The position numbers and the translations under genes were made by a program. A stretch of 64,000 nucleotides of DNA, from NCBI RefSeq assembly GCF_000364605.1, contig NZ_KB822580.1, positions 66,823 to 130,822 on the forward strand, given 5' to 3'. Below the pieces are notes generated by a model that worked only from the letters and a program-made list of their open reading frames with translations, searched no databases and was not told the origin of the DNA. Origin of the DNA: Nocardioides sp. Iso805N. Lineage in GTDB: Bacteria > Actinomycetota > Actinomycetes > Propionibacteriales > Nocardioidaceae. Shown here piece by piece: positions 52,593 to 64,000 of this stretch (within the stretch, counting starts at the first letter, position 1; every line of letters starts with the position of its first letter).

Positions 52593-53266
52593 CCCCCATG
52601 AGCACGCGCCACTCCACCAGCACCGACGAGGAGCGCGAGGCGGCGATCGCCGCCGCGACACAGGCATTGCGAGCCGGCGAGGTGGCGGTCATCCCGACCG
52701 ACACCGTCTACGGCATCGCGGCCGACGCCTTCGACCCCGCAGCGGTCCGCAAGCTGCTGGCTGCCAAGGGCCGCGGCCGCGAGATGCCGCCGCCCGTGCT
52801 GGTCAACGCACCGGGGACCGTCGACGCGCTCGCGGTCGACATCCCCGACTGGGCGCGGGCGCTCTTCGTGGAGTTCTGGCCGGGACCGCTGACCGTGGTG
52901 CTGCACCAGCAGTCCTCGCTGCAGTGGGACCTGGGGGAGACCCGCGGCACCGTCGCGGTCCGTGTTCCCGATCATCCGCTCGCGTTGGAGATCCTCGCGC
53001 GAACCGGCCCGCTCGCGGTCAGCTCGGCCAACAAGACCGGTCAGCCGGCAGCACTGGACGCGGATGGCGCCGAGGAGATGCTCGGCGCTGACGTGGACGT
53101 GATCGTCGACGACGGTGCCGTGCCCGGCGGTGAGGCCTCGACCATCCTGGATGCCACCGCCGCGGAGCCGCGTCTGCTGCGGCTCGGCGCGCTCTCCGTG
53201 GAGAAGATCGACGCCGTCCTGGCCCCGCACGGGGTCAGTGTCCAGGGCGTCGTGCGAGAAGACTGA
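52589..53266 (+). CDS. L-threonylcarbamoyladenylate synthase
   Basis: Sua5/YwlC/TsaC family; makes the activated threonylcarbamoyl group for the t6A37 tRNA modification. The protein has 225 residues. It has [19 protein letters not shown] near residue 30, then KGR near 59, [22 protein letters not shown] and [11 protein letters not shown]. The ATG overlaps the prmC stop; a second ATG three codons later is possible. Conserved actinobacterial position between prmC and tagO. Confidence 0.95.
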   Translation: MTPMSTRHSTSTDEEREAAIAAATQALRAGEVAVIPTDTVYGIAADAFDPAAVRKLLAAKGRGREMPPPVLVNAPGTVDALAVDIPDWARALFVEFWPGPLTVVLHQQSSLQWDLGETRGTVAVRVPDHPLALEILARTGPLAVSSANKTGQPAALDADGAEEMLGADVDVIVDDGAVPGGEASTILDATAAEPRLLRLGALSVEKIDAVLAPHGVSVQGVVRED

Positions 53267-53280
53267 GGCGAGGCAGAAGC

Positions 53281-54444
53281 GTGCGGGCCTACCTCCTGCT
53301 CTTCCTCGTCGCCGGGGCGGTCACCTATCTGCTCACCGTCGTCGCCCGGGAGATCGCGCTGCGCACCGGTGCGGTGGCACGCGTGCGCGACAGAGACGTG
53401 CACGACGAGCCGATCCCTTACCTGGGCGGCCTGGCGATGCTTGGCGGCCTCGGTGCCGCCTACCTGGTCGCGCGGCACATGCCGTTCCTGACCGAGTCCC
53501 AGCCGTTCGTGGTGCACGACGCCGGTGTCGTCCTCATCGCAGGAGCGCTGATCTGTGCGGTCGGGGTGATCGACGACATCTTCGAGCTCGACGCGCTGAC
53601 CAAGCTCGGGGGCCAGGTGCTTGCGGTCTCGGTGCTGATCTACTTCCAGATCCAGTACACATTCATCACCTGGTCCGATGGCTCGGTCTTCACCCTGGAT
53701 CTCGCTCAGGGGGCGCTGCTCACCGGGATCGTGGTGGTGGCGACGATCAACGCGGTGAACTTCGTCGACGGCCTGGACGGCCTGGCCGCGGGCGTCGTCG
53801 GCATCGGCGCCGTCGCGTTCTTCCTCTTCTCCTACGAGCTGACCCGCGCCAACGGCCTGAGTCACGCCACCACCGCGGCGCTGCTCAGTGCCTCGCTCGC
53901 CGGCGCCTGCGGTGGCTTCCTGGTGCACAACTGGCACCCTGCCCGGCTCTTCATGGGCGACAGCGGCTCGATGCTGATCGGGCTCGTCCTCTCGGCGAGT
54001 GCCGTCAGCCTCTCCGGTCAGTTCTCCTCCGAGCAGCTCACCGAGGGTGCCGGGGGCGCGAGGGCCAGCCTGCTGCCGACCCTGCTGCCGGTGCTGCTGC
54101 CCGTGACCATCCTGATCGTGCCCTTCACCGACCTCGTGCTGGCAGTCGTACGCCGCACCCGCGCAGGGCGCTCGCCCTTCGCCCCGGACAAGATGCACCT
54201 GCACCACCGTCTGCTGGAGATCGGGCACTCCCAGCGCCGCGCTGTGCTGATCATGTGGCTGTGGGCCGCACTGATCGGCTTCGGCTCCGTGCTCGCCAGC
54301 CTCTACACCGGCCCCTGGATGTGGGGCGGTGTGGCTGCGATGGTGGTGGTGACGCTCGCGCTGACCTTCCTGCTGCCGAAGGTGTCCGCGCCCGGCCATC
54401 CGGCCCAGGGAGCCCTCGCCGTGAACCCGTCCGAACGGCATTGA
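53281..54444 (+). CDS. Undecaprenyl-phosphate sugar-1-phosphate transferase (WecA/TagO family)
   Basis: Membrane enzyme of the MraY superfamily, 387 residues, about ten or eleven membrane segments. It transfers a sugar phosphate (usually GlcNAc-1-P) to the lipid carrier, starting wall-polymer or arabinogalactan-type synthesis. [13 protein letters not shown] near residue 98, [18 protein letters not shown] near 155, [12 protein letters not shown] and [17 protein letters not shown] are the catalytic loops. GTG start 14 bases after the previous gene. Confidence 0.94.
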   Translation: MRAYLLLFLVAGAVTYLLTVVAREIALRTGAVARVRDRDVHDEPIPYLGGLAMLGGLGAAYLVARHMPFLTESQPFVVHDAGVVLIAGALICAVGVIDDIFELDALTKLGGQVLAVSVLIYFQIQYTFITWSDGSVFTLDLAQGALLTGIVVVATINAVNFVDGLDGLAAGVVGIGAVAFFLFSYELTRANGLSHATTAALLSASLAGACGGFLVHNWHPARLFMGDSGSMLIGLVLSASAVSLSGQFSSEQLTEGAGGARASLLPTLLPVLLPVTILIVPFTDLVLAVVRRTRAGRSPFAPDKMHLHHRLLEIGHSQRRAVLIMWLWAALIGFGSVLASLYTGPWMWGGVAAMVVVTLALTFLLPKVSAPGHPAQGALAVNPSERH

Positions 54445-54467
54445 TCGATCCATTTCAGCGCTGGAGG

Positions 54468-54493
54468 ACGCTCGTGATAGCGTTCACGAGCGT
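54468..54493 (+). terminator. Hairpin after the WecA/TagO-like gene
   Basis: Perfect 10-bp arms ACGCTCGTGA (54468-54477) and complement (54484-54493) with a 6-base loop, 23 bases after the stop. No U-tract, so termination strength is uncertain. The rest of the gap up to 54632 shows TAATTT (54621-54626), a likely -10 six bases before the next GTG. Confidence 0.5.
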
Positions 54494-54632
54494 TGGTCGG
54501 GGTGACCCGAACCGCACGATGACCGCCCATTGACACAGAACGGCCGCCAATGTTGACGACCGCAATCCGCGACTCCTTCCCGGGCCCCTGGCCTGGACAG
54601 TTGAGTGCAGCGTCCTGTGGTAATTTCGGCCG

Positions 54633-54851
54633 GTGCCAGAACCACAAGAGCCGGCAACACTGGGGGGTCGTGACCTCCTCGGTCTCGGCGGCCTCCTCGC
54701 CGGTTGCGTCGTCGGTTGCACACTCCTCGGGCTGCTCGTCGACCATGTCGCGGGCTCGTCGCCGGTCGGCGTCGTCCTGGGTGTCGCGATCGGCATCGTG
54801 CTCGCCGCGTTCGGCTTCGCTGCGCGGGCACGTCGCGCACTTCGCAGCTGA
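54633..54851 (+). CDS. AtpZ/AtpI-like small membrane protein
   Basis: 72 residues with two hydrophobic segments (GLGGLLAGCVVGCTLLGLLV and VGVVLGVAIGIVLAAFGFAA), the pattern of the small ATPase gene-1 family found ahead of atp operons. The GTG is preceded by TAATTT at leaderless spacing, so it may be the first gene of the ATP synthase transcript. Role possibly in rotor assembly or Mg2+ supply; not established. Confidence 0.75.
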   Translation: MPEPQEPATLGGRDLLGLGGLLAGCVVGCTLLGLLVDHVAGSSPVGVVLGVAIGIVLAAFGFAARARRALRS

Positions 54852-54860
54852 GGTGACCCG

Positions 54861-55292
54861 ATGAATCAGCCCGCCAGCGACCACGACATGCAGCAGCTCC
54901 CGGACCACGCCAGCATCGCGCGCGTGATCCGGGACCAGCGCAAGATCGAGCTCGTCGCGCTCGGCATGATGGTGATCAGCATCTGGTTCTACCAGGCCGG
55001 CAGCTGGATCCTCCCGATCTCACTGATCATCGGCATCGCCCTTGGGCTGCTCAACCACCTCGCCACCGAGTACTGGCTGCTCAAGGTGATCACGTCCGGT
55101 GAGACCCCGACGCGAGGCCAGCTCACCCGGGCCACGATGATCCGACTCTGCATCCTGGCGGTGGTGGCCGTCGCCGCCGCCTGGGCCTTCTGGCCCAATG
55201 GCATCGGAGTCCTCCTCGGACTCGCCATCTTCCGTCTCATCGCTCTGGTGATGACCACCCTCCCGCTGCTGAAGGAGCTGAAGAACCAATGA
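54861..55292 (+). CDS. atpI: ATP synthase protein I
   Basis: 143 residues with four hydrophobic segments (about 30-48, 51-68, 91-108 and 112-133). AtpI helps assemble the c-ring. Start ATG 9 bases after the preceding gene; its stop overlaps atpB. Confidence 0.85.
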   Translation: MNQPASDHDMQQLPDHASIARVIRDQRKIELVALGMMVISIWFYQAGSWILPISLIIGIALGLLNHLATEYWLLKVITSGETPTRGQLTRATMIRLCILAVVAVAAAWAFWPNGIGVLLGLAIFRLIALVMTTLPLLKELKNQ

Positions 55293-56119
55293 GCGGCACG
55301 CTGCCTCTCGAGATCGAGATCCACCCCGGTGAGCACCCGGAGTGGCACTTCCTCGGCATGACGTTCAACGCCGACACGATCTGGAACACCGTCATCGCCG
55401 GTGCGATCGTCGTCATTCTCGGCTTCGTGCTGCGCTCGCAGCTGACCCGGCGACAGAGCGAGAACCACGTCCCCAGCAAGCTGCAGATCCTCTGGGAGGC
55501 GGTCGTCTCCAACACCGAGACCCAGGTAGAGGACAACCTCGGCCGGGTGCACCCGTTCGTGGTGCCGCTGGCCGTCGCCCTCTTCTTCTTCATCTTGATC
55601 GCCAACTGGATCGAGATGATCCCGAGCAAGATCAACAGCCACCACGGCGAGGTGTTCGTCGCTCCGACGGCCGACACCAACCTGACCTATGCGATGGCCC
55701 TCCTGGCGATCGTCGGCGTGTGGGTCTACGGCATCCGGGAGAAGGGCGCGAAGGCCTACTTCCACCACTTCCTGGAGCCCTACCCGGTGCTGCTCCCGCT
55801 CAACGTCCTCGAGGAGCTCGTCAAGCCGATCACGCTCGCGCTGCGTCTCTTCGGCAACATCTTCGCCGGCGGGATCATGATCGCGCTGATCGCGGGCCTG
55901 GTGAGCTGGAAGATCGGCCCGGCGCCGGTCGGCGGCATCCTGGCCGTGGTCGCCAACGTCGTGTGGAAGCTCTTCGACATGGCCATCGGCGTCATCCAGG
56001 CTTTCATCTTCGCGCTGCTGGTCGTGCTCTACTTCGGCATGGCGGGCGCCGGTCACGGCGACGACCACGTCGAGAACGACGACCAGCACGGTGATCACAC
56101 CCCCGAACTCGCGGCCTGA
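55289..56119 (+). CDS. atpB: ATP synthase subunit a
   Basis: Membrane stator subunit carrying the proton half-channels, 276 residues. The essential Arg is in ALRLFGNIFAGG near residue 188. FIFALLVVLYFGMA is the last helix, with an acidic and His-rich tail after it. The ATG overlaps the atpI stop. Confidence 0.96.
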   Translation: MSGTLPLEIEIHPGEHPEWHFLGMTFNADTIWNTVIAGAIVVILGFVLRSQLTRRQSENHVPSKLQILWEAVVSNTETQVEDNLGRVHPFVVPLAVALFFFILIANWIEMIPSKINSHHGEVFVAPTADTNLTYAMALLAIVGVWVYGIREKGAKAYFHHFLEPYPVLLPLNVLEELVKPITLALRLFGNIFAGGIMIALIAGLVSWKIGPAPVGGILAVVANVVWKLFDMAIGVIQAFIFALLVVLYFGMAGAGHGDDHVENDDQHGDHTPELAA

Positions 56120-56148
56120 GCGCAGCGCTCAGCCGTTACCAGAGGTAA

Positions 56149-56451
<303 letters not shown>

Positions 56452-56505
56452 GCTCGCCCCGCTCAGGGGCGCACGACCCGAACTAGGCAAAGGACCAAGA
56501 GGTAG

Positions 56506-57842
<1,337 letters not shown>

Positions 57843-57886
57843 CGGCCACCAACGAACTTTCAAGAACGAGAGAGAAGGCATCTGAG

Positions 57887-59527
57887 ATGACGGAGCTGAC
57901 CATCCGTCCGGAGGAGATCCGCGACGCGCTGGCGAAGTACGTCGCCGACTACCAGCCGGAGGCTGCCAAGACCGAGGAGGTCGGCACGGTCGCACAGACC
58001 GCTGACGGCATCGCCCGTGTCGCGGGCCTGCCCTCGGCGATGGCGAACGAACTGCTGCAGTTCGAGGACGGCACGCTGGGCCTCGCCCTGAACCTGGACA
58101 CCCGCGAGATCGGCGTCGTCATCCTGGGTGACTTCGACAAGATCGAGGAGGGCCAGACGGTCCGCCGCACCGGGGAGGTCCTCTCGGTTCCCGTCGGCGA
58201 CGGCTACCTGGGCCGCGTCGTCGACCCGCTCGGCAACCCGATCGACGGCCTGGGCGACATCGCCACCACCGGTCGCCGTGCCCTCGAGCTGCAGGCTCCC
58301 GGCGTCATGGCCCGCAAGTCGGTGCACGAGCCGCTCGCGACCGGTATCAAGGCCATCGACGCGATGACTCCGATCGGCCGTGGCCAGCGTCAGCTGATCA
58401 TCGGTGACCGCGCGACCGGCAAGACCACGATCGCGATCGACACGATCATCAACCAGAAGCAGAACTGGGAGACCGGCGACCCGACCAAGCAGGTCCGCTG
58501 CATCTACGTCGCCATCGGCCAGAAGGGCTCCACCATCGCCTCGGTGCGCGGTGCCCTCGACGAGGCCGGTGCGCTGGAGTACACCACGATCGTCGCGGCC
58601 CCGGCCTCGGACAGCGCGGGCTTCAAGTACCTCGCCCCGTACACCGGCTCGGCCATCGGCCAGGAGTGGATGTACGACGGCAAGCACGTCCTCATCGTCT
58701 TCGACGACCTGACCAAGCAGGCCGAGGCCTACCGTGCCGTGTCGCTGCTGCTGCGTCGTCCGCCGGGCCGTGAGGCCTACCCGGGTGACGTCTTCTACCT
58801 GCACAGCCGCCTGCTCGAGCGCTGCGCGAAGCTCTCCGACGAGCTGGGCGCGGGCTCGATGACCGGTCTGCCGATCATCGAGACCAAGGCCAACGACGTC
58901 TCGGCGTTCATCCCGACCAACGTCATCTCGATCACCGACGGTCAGATCTTCCTGCAGTCCGACCTGTTCGCGGCCAACCAGCGTCCGGCCATCGACGTCG
59001 GCGTCTCGGTCTCCCGCGTCGGTGGCGCGGCGATGACCAAGGCGATGAAGGCCGTCACCGGCTCGCTCAAGGTCGACCTCGCGCAGTTCCGCGCGATGGA
59101 GGCGTTCGCCATGTTCGCCTCCGACCTGGACGCCGCTTCGCGCCAGCAGCTCGAGCGTGGATCGCGCCTGATGGCGCTGCTCAAGCAGCCCGCCTACTCG
59201 CCCTACCCGGTCGAGGAGATGACGGTCTCGCTGTGGCTGGGCACGACCGGTCGCCTCGACAAGATCCCGGCGAGCGACGTGCTCAAGTTCGAGCGCGAGT
59301 TCCTGGACTACCTGCGTACCTCGGAGGCGGGCCTGCTCGGCGCGATCCGCGAGACGCTGAAGTTCGAGGACGACACTGAGCAGCAGCTCTCCGCGGCGTA
59401 CGACGCGTTCCTGCCGCAGTTCGAGACCTCCGACGGCAACACTGTCGCGGCCGGCTCTGCGAAGGCCGACGCGCTCGGGGCCGAGGACGTCGAGCAGGAG
59501 CAGATCGTCAAGCAGAAGCGGGGCTGA
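57887..59527 (+). CDS. atpA: ATP synthase subunit alpha
   Basis: Regulatory nucleotide-binding subunit of F1, 546 residues. P-loop [13 protein letters not shown] near residue 172, [10 protein letters not shown], and the alpha signature [16 protein letters not shown] near 367. It begins [18 protein letters not shown] after GAGAGAAGG. Confidence 0.98.
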   Translation: MTELTIRPEEIRDALAKYVADYQPEAAKTEEVGTVAQTADGIARVAGLPSAMANELLQFEDGTLGLALNLDTREIGVVILGDFDKIEEGQTVRRTGEVLSVPVGDGYLGRVVDPLGNPIDGLGDIATTGRRALELQAPGVMARKSVHEPLATGIKAIDAMTPIGRGQRQLIIGDRATGKTTIAIDTIINQKQNWETGDPTKQVRCIYVAIGQKGSTIASVRGALDEAGALEYTTIVAAPASDSAGFKYLAPYTGSAIGQEWMYDGKHVLIVFDDLTKQAEAYRAVSLLLRRPPGREAYPGDVFYLHSRLLERCAKLSDELGAGSMTGLPIIETKANDVSAFIPTNVISITDGQIFLQSDLFAANQRPAIDVGVSVSRVGGAAMTKAMKAVTGSLKVDLAQFRAMEAFAMFASDLDAASRQQLERGSRLMALLKQPAYSPYPVEEMTVSLWLGTTGRLDKIPASDVLKFEREFLDYLRTSEAGLLGAIRETLKFEDDTEQQLSAAYDAFLPQFETSDGNTVAAGSAKADALGAEDVEQEQIVKQKRG

Positions 59528-59530
59528 CGC

Positions 59531-61925
<2,395 letters not shown>

Positions 61926-61928
61926 CCC

Positions 61929-62321
61929 ATGGCTGAAGCACTGCACGTGGAGCTGGTCTCCGCCGACCGGACCGTCTGGTCCGGCGACGCGAGCCAGGTC
62001 AGCGCTCACACGGTCGAGGGCGACATCGGCGTGCTGCGCGGTCACACGCCGCTGCTCTCGCTGCTGAGCCCGAGCCTGGTCGAGATCACCCCGGCCACCG
62101 GCGCGAAGGTGTTCGCGTCGGTCGACGGCGGATTCATCTCGGTCGCCAACGATCGGGTCTCGATCCTGGCTGAGCACATCACGCTCGGCCAGGAGATCAA
62201 CGCGGCGCAGGCCCGGGCCGACCTCGAGTCGGCCCAGGCCTCGGCCGGGGTGAACGCAGAGTTCGACGCCGGCGTACGCCTGGCCCAGGCCAGGCTCGAC
62301 GCCGCCCTCAAGGCGTCCTGA
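61929..62321 (+). CDS. atpC: ATP synthase subunit epsilon
   Basis: Rotor and inhibitor subunit, 130 residues. The N-terminal beta-sandwich has LHVELVSADRTVWSGDASQV and EGDIGVLRGHTPLLSLL. The C-terminal helix is Ala/Glu-rich. Last gene of the atp operon, 3 bases after atpD. Confidence 0.96.
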   Translation: MAEALHVELVSADRTVWSGDASQVSAHTVEGDIGVLRGHTPLLSLLSPSLVEITPATGAKVFASVDGGFISVANDRVSILAEHITLGQEINAAQARADLESAQASAGVNAEFDAGVRLAQARLDAALKAS

Positions 62322-62343
62322 GACGCGCTGAGGTCGGTTCTGG

Positions 62344-62787
62344 ATGACGTGGTGGGAGTGGCTGCTTGATCTTGTCGGTGTGCTGCTCCTGCTCGTCATC
62401 GGCTATGGCGTCTGTCTGATGGTGCGCCGCCGGGTGATCGCCCGGCACGGCGGCACCTTCGAGCTGAGCTACCGCGTCCGGGCTGCCAAGCCCGGGCGCG
62501 GTTGGCTCCTCGGCGTCGGTCGCTACTCCGGCTCCACGCTCGAGTGGTTCCGGGTCTTCTCGCTCGCGCCGGTCCCGAAGCGGACCTGGGATCGCACCGG
62601 ACTGGTCTACGCGGCCAGCCGGGTCCCGGAGGGCGGCGAGGAGCTTGCTCTCTACCCGGACCACCTCGTGGTCGAGTGCCGCACGCTCGACGGTGCGCTC
62701 GTCGAGCTCGCCATGGCCCCCCAGTCGTTGATCGGCTTCCAGGCCTGGCTCGAATCACGTCACCCCGGAACGGACTGGTCCCGCTGA
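62344..62787 (+). CDS. DUF2550 membrane protein
   Basis: 147 residues. One N-terminal membrane helix (LLDLVGVLLLLVIGYGVCLMV) is followed by a soluble domain with GVGRYSGSTLEWFRVFSLAPVPKR. It follows atpC in many actinobacteria. Function unknown. Confidence 0.85.
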   Translation: MTWWEWLLDLVGVLLLLVIGYGVCLMVRRRVIARHGGTFELSYRVRAAKPGRGWLLGVGRYSGSTLEWFRVFSLAPVPKRTWDRTGLVYAASRVPEGGEELALYPDHLVVECRTLDGALVELAMAPQSLIGFQAWLESRHPGTDWSR

Positions 62788-63974
62788 GCGCCACCCCTTC
62801 GCCACTGCAGAGCCGCAACGCCGTCGTTGCGGCTTTCGCGCTGAACGGGTTCCTGTTCGCCTCCCTGGTCTCCCGCTTGCCGGACATCCGCTCCGCGCTG
62901 GACCTGACGAACAGTCAGCTCGGTCTGCTCCTCCTTGCGGCCTCCGCGGGCAGCCTGATCATGCTGCCGTTCTCCGGGCGCCTCATCGAGCGCTTCGGGG
63001 CGGCCAACGTCGTGCGCGGCGGCGCGGTCGGGGTGACGGCCGGCCTGGTGGTCGCAGCCCTCGGCGCCACGGTTGTCGAGTGGGCGCCACTGGCTGCGCT
63101 CGGCATGCTGTCCCAGGGGATGGGCATGAGCACCTGGGATGTCGCGATGAACGTCGAGGGCGCCGAGGTCGAGCGCCGTCTCGGGCGCACGATCATGCCG
63201 CGGTTCCATGCCGCATGGAGCATGGGATCGATCGCCGGCGGCGCGCTCGGCATCCCGATGGCCGCTCTCGGCGTCGCGCCGGTGATCCATCTCCTCGTCG
63301 TCTGCGTCCCGGCGTACGTCGGTGTCCTCGCCGCATGTCGCGCGTTCCTGCCGGTGCAGACGCACGCGCCCGAGCCTGCGACCTCGGGCGAGCGCCGCTC
63401 ATCGGCCTGGCGCGAGCCGCGGACGTTGCTCATCGGCCTGATGGTGCTGGCCTTCGCCGCAGTGGAGGGCTCGGCCAACGACTGGCTGTCGCTGGGCCTC
63501 ATCGACGGCTACGACGTGCCGCACTGGGTGGGCGTGGCAGGCTTCTCACTGTTCGTGATCGCCATGACGTCGGGACGCCTGTTCGGCCCGATCGCACTCG
63601 ACAGGTTCGGTCGCGCGCCCGTGCTGTGGGCCTGCACCGGCGCCGGTCTGGTCGGAGTGCTGCTCACCGTCTACGGCAGTCACCTCGGTGTGGCAGCGGT
63701 CGGCATCGTGATCTGGGGCATTGGCGCTTCGCTCGGCTTCCCGGTCGGGATGAGCGCCGCCGCTGACGACCCGCGCCGAGCGGCCGCCCGCGTCAGCGTC
63801 GTGTCCACCATCGGCTACGGCGCCTTCCTGATCGGACCGCCGTTCCTGGGTGCGATCGGTGACCGCATCGGGACCCTGCAGGCGCTCCTCGTGGTCGCCG
63901 CGCTGATGGTTCCGGCTGCGTTCAGCGTGCTCGCGGCCCGGCCTCAGCGCGTCCCGGTCGACGTCGCCGGCTGA
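62784..63974 (+). CDS. MFS transporter
   Basis: About 396 residues with about twelve hydrophobic segments and MFS-type loop sequences (GRLIERFGAANVVRGG). The substrate is unknown. The family-like N terminus SRNAVVAAFALNGFLFASLVSRLPDIR begins near 62814, yet no ATG, GTG or TTG lies in frame close before it. A CTG at 62784 overlaps the DUF2550 stop (CTGA) and follows GGAACGGA at suitable spacing. The alternative GTG at 62676 would add 36 residues of DUF2550 antisense-frame sequence. I use the CTG, with doubt about the start only. Confidence 0.8.
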   Translation: MSATPSPLQSRNAVVAAFALNGFLFASLVSRLPDIRSALDLTNSQLGLLLLAASAGSLIMLPFSGRLIERFGAANVVRGGAVGVTAGLVVAALGATVVEWAPLAALGMLSQGMGMSTWDVAMNVEGAEVERRLGRTIMPRFHAAWSMGSIAGGALGIPMAALGVAPVIHLLVVCVPAYVGVLAACRAFLPVQTHAPEPATSGERRSSAWREPRTLLIGLMVLAFAAVEGSANDWLSLGLIDGYDVPHWVGVAGFSLFVIAMTSGRLFGPIALDRFGRAPVLWACTGAGLVGVLLTVYGSHLGVAAVGIVIWGIGASLGFPVGMSAAADDPRRAAARVSVVSTIGYGAFLIGPPFLGAIGDRIGTLQALLVVAALMVPAAFSVLAARPQRVPVDVAG

Positions 63975-64000
63975 TCCGGCCGGGGGTCATTCGCCCCGTT

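Overview
The window is from a high-GC Gram-positive chromosome, most likely an actinomycete of the Nocardioides type. I infer this from the third-position GC bias, the many GTG starts and ATGA/GTGA stop-start overlaps, and the order argS-lysA / hom-thrC-thrB-rho-rpmE-prfA-prmC-sua5-tagO-atp, which is the usual actinobacterial one. No rRNA, CRISPR array, phage or intact insertion sequence was seen. The only tRNA found is tRNA-Arg(CCG), next to argS.

Region 1 (1-9.2 kb) and region 3 (22.8-30.7 kb) are two halves of an aerobic cobalamin locus. The left half runs forward: a ChlI/ChlD-like chelatase (cut by the window edge), cobO, a cobB-cobC fusion, cobT, cobS, cobD, then a cobalamin riboswitch and a Ni/Co transporter. 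The right half runs in reverse from a second cobalamin riboswitch: cobN, cobF, a 2'-5' RNA ligase-like gene, cobQ, cobK, cobU. Three compound palindromes lie in or beside these genes. One forms the CobB-CobC linker and one forms an N-terminal extension of CobD.

Region 2 (9.2-22.7 kb) lies between the two cobalamin halves. After fprA (ferredoxin reductase) come two divergent operons sharing a 183-bp control region. Leftward are livJ-livH-livMG (fused)-livF-P450. Rightward are two 2-hydroxyacyl-CoA dehydratase-like subunits, a CaiB/BaiF CoA-transferase, a PaaX-family regulator and a second P450. The genes look like uptake, CoA activation, and dehydration or oxidation of an unknown organic acid. 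Both P450s lack the usual I-helix acid-alcohol pair, and the dehydratase pair lacks several expected cysteines. This is the best candidate for an undescribed system.

Region 4 (30.9-37.5 kb) has a membrane GGDEF-EAL protein, a processive family 2 glycosyltransferase and a PAS-PAS-GGDEF-EAL protein. It looks like a c-di-GMP-linked polysaccharide module. An identical 16-bp palindrome occurs before the glycosyltransferase and again beside tRNA-Arg.

Region 5 (37.7-64 kb) is the conserved housekeeping block. It is interrupted between lysA and hom by a CsbD-like gene, soxR with a perfect SoxR box facing a questin-oxidase-like gene, and an ECF sigma factor with a CU044_5270-type membrane protein. 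The block continues through rho, rpmE, prfA, prmC, sua5 and tagO to the complete ATP synthase operon, a DUF2550 protein and an MFS transporter.
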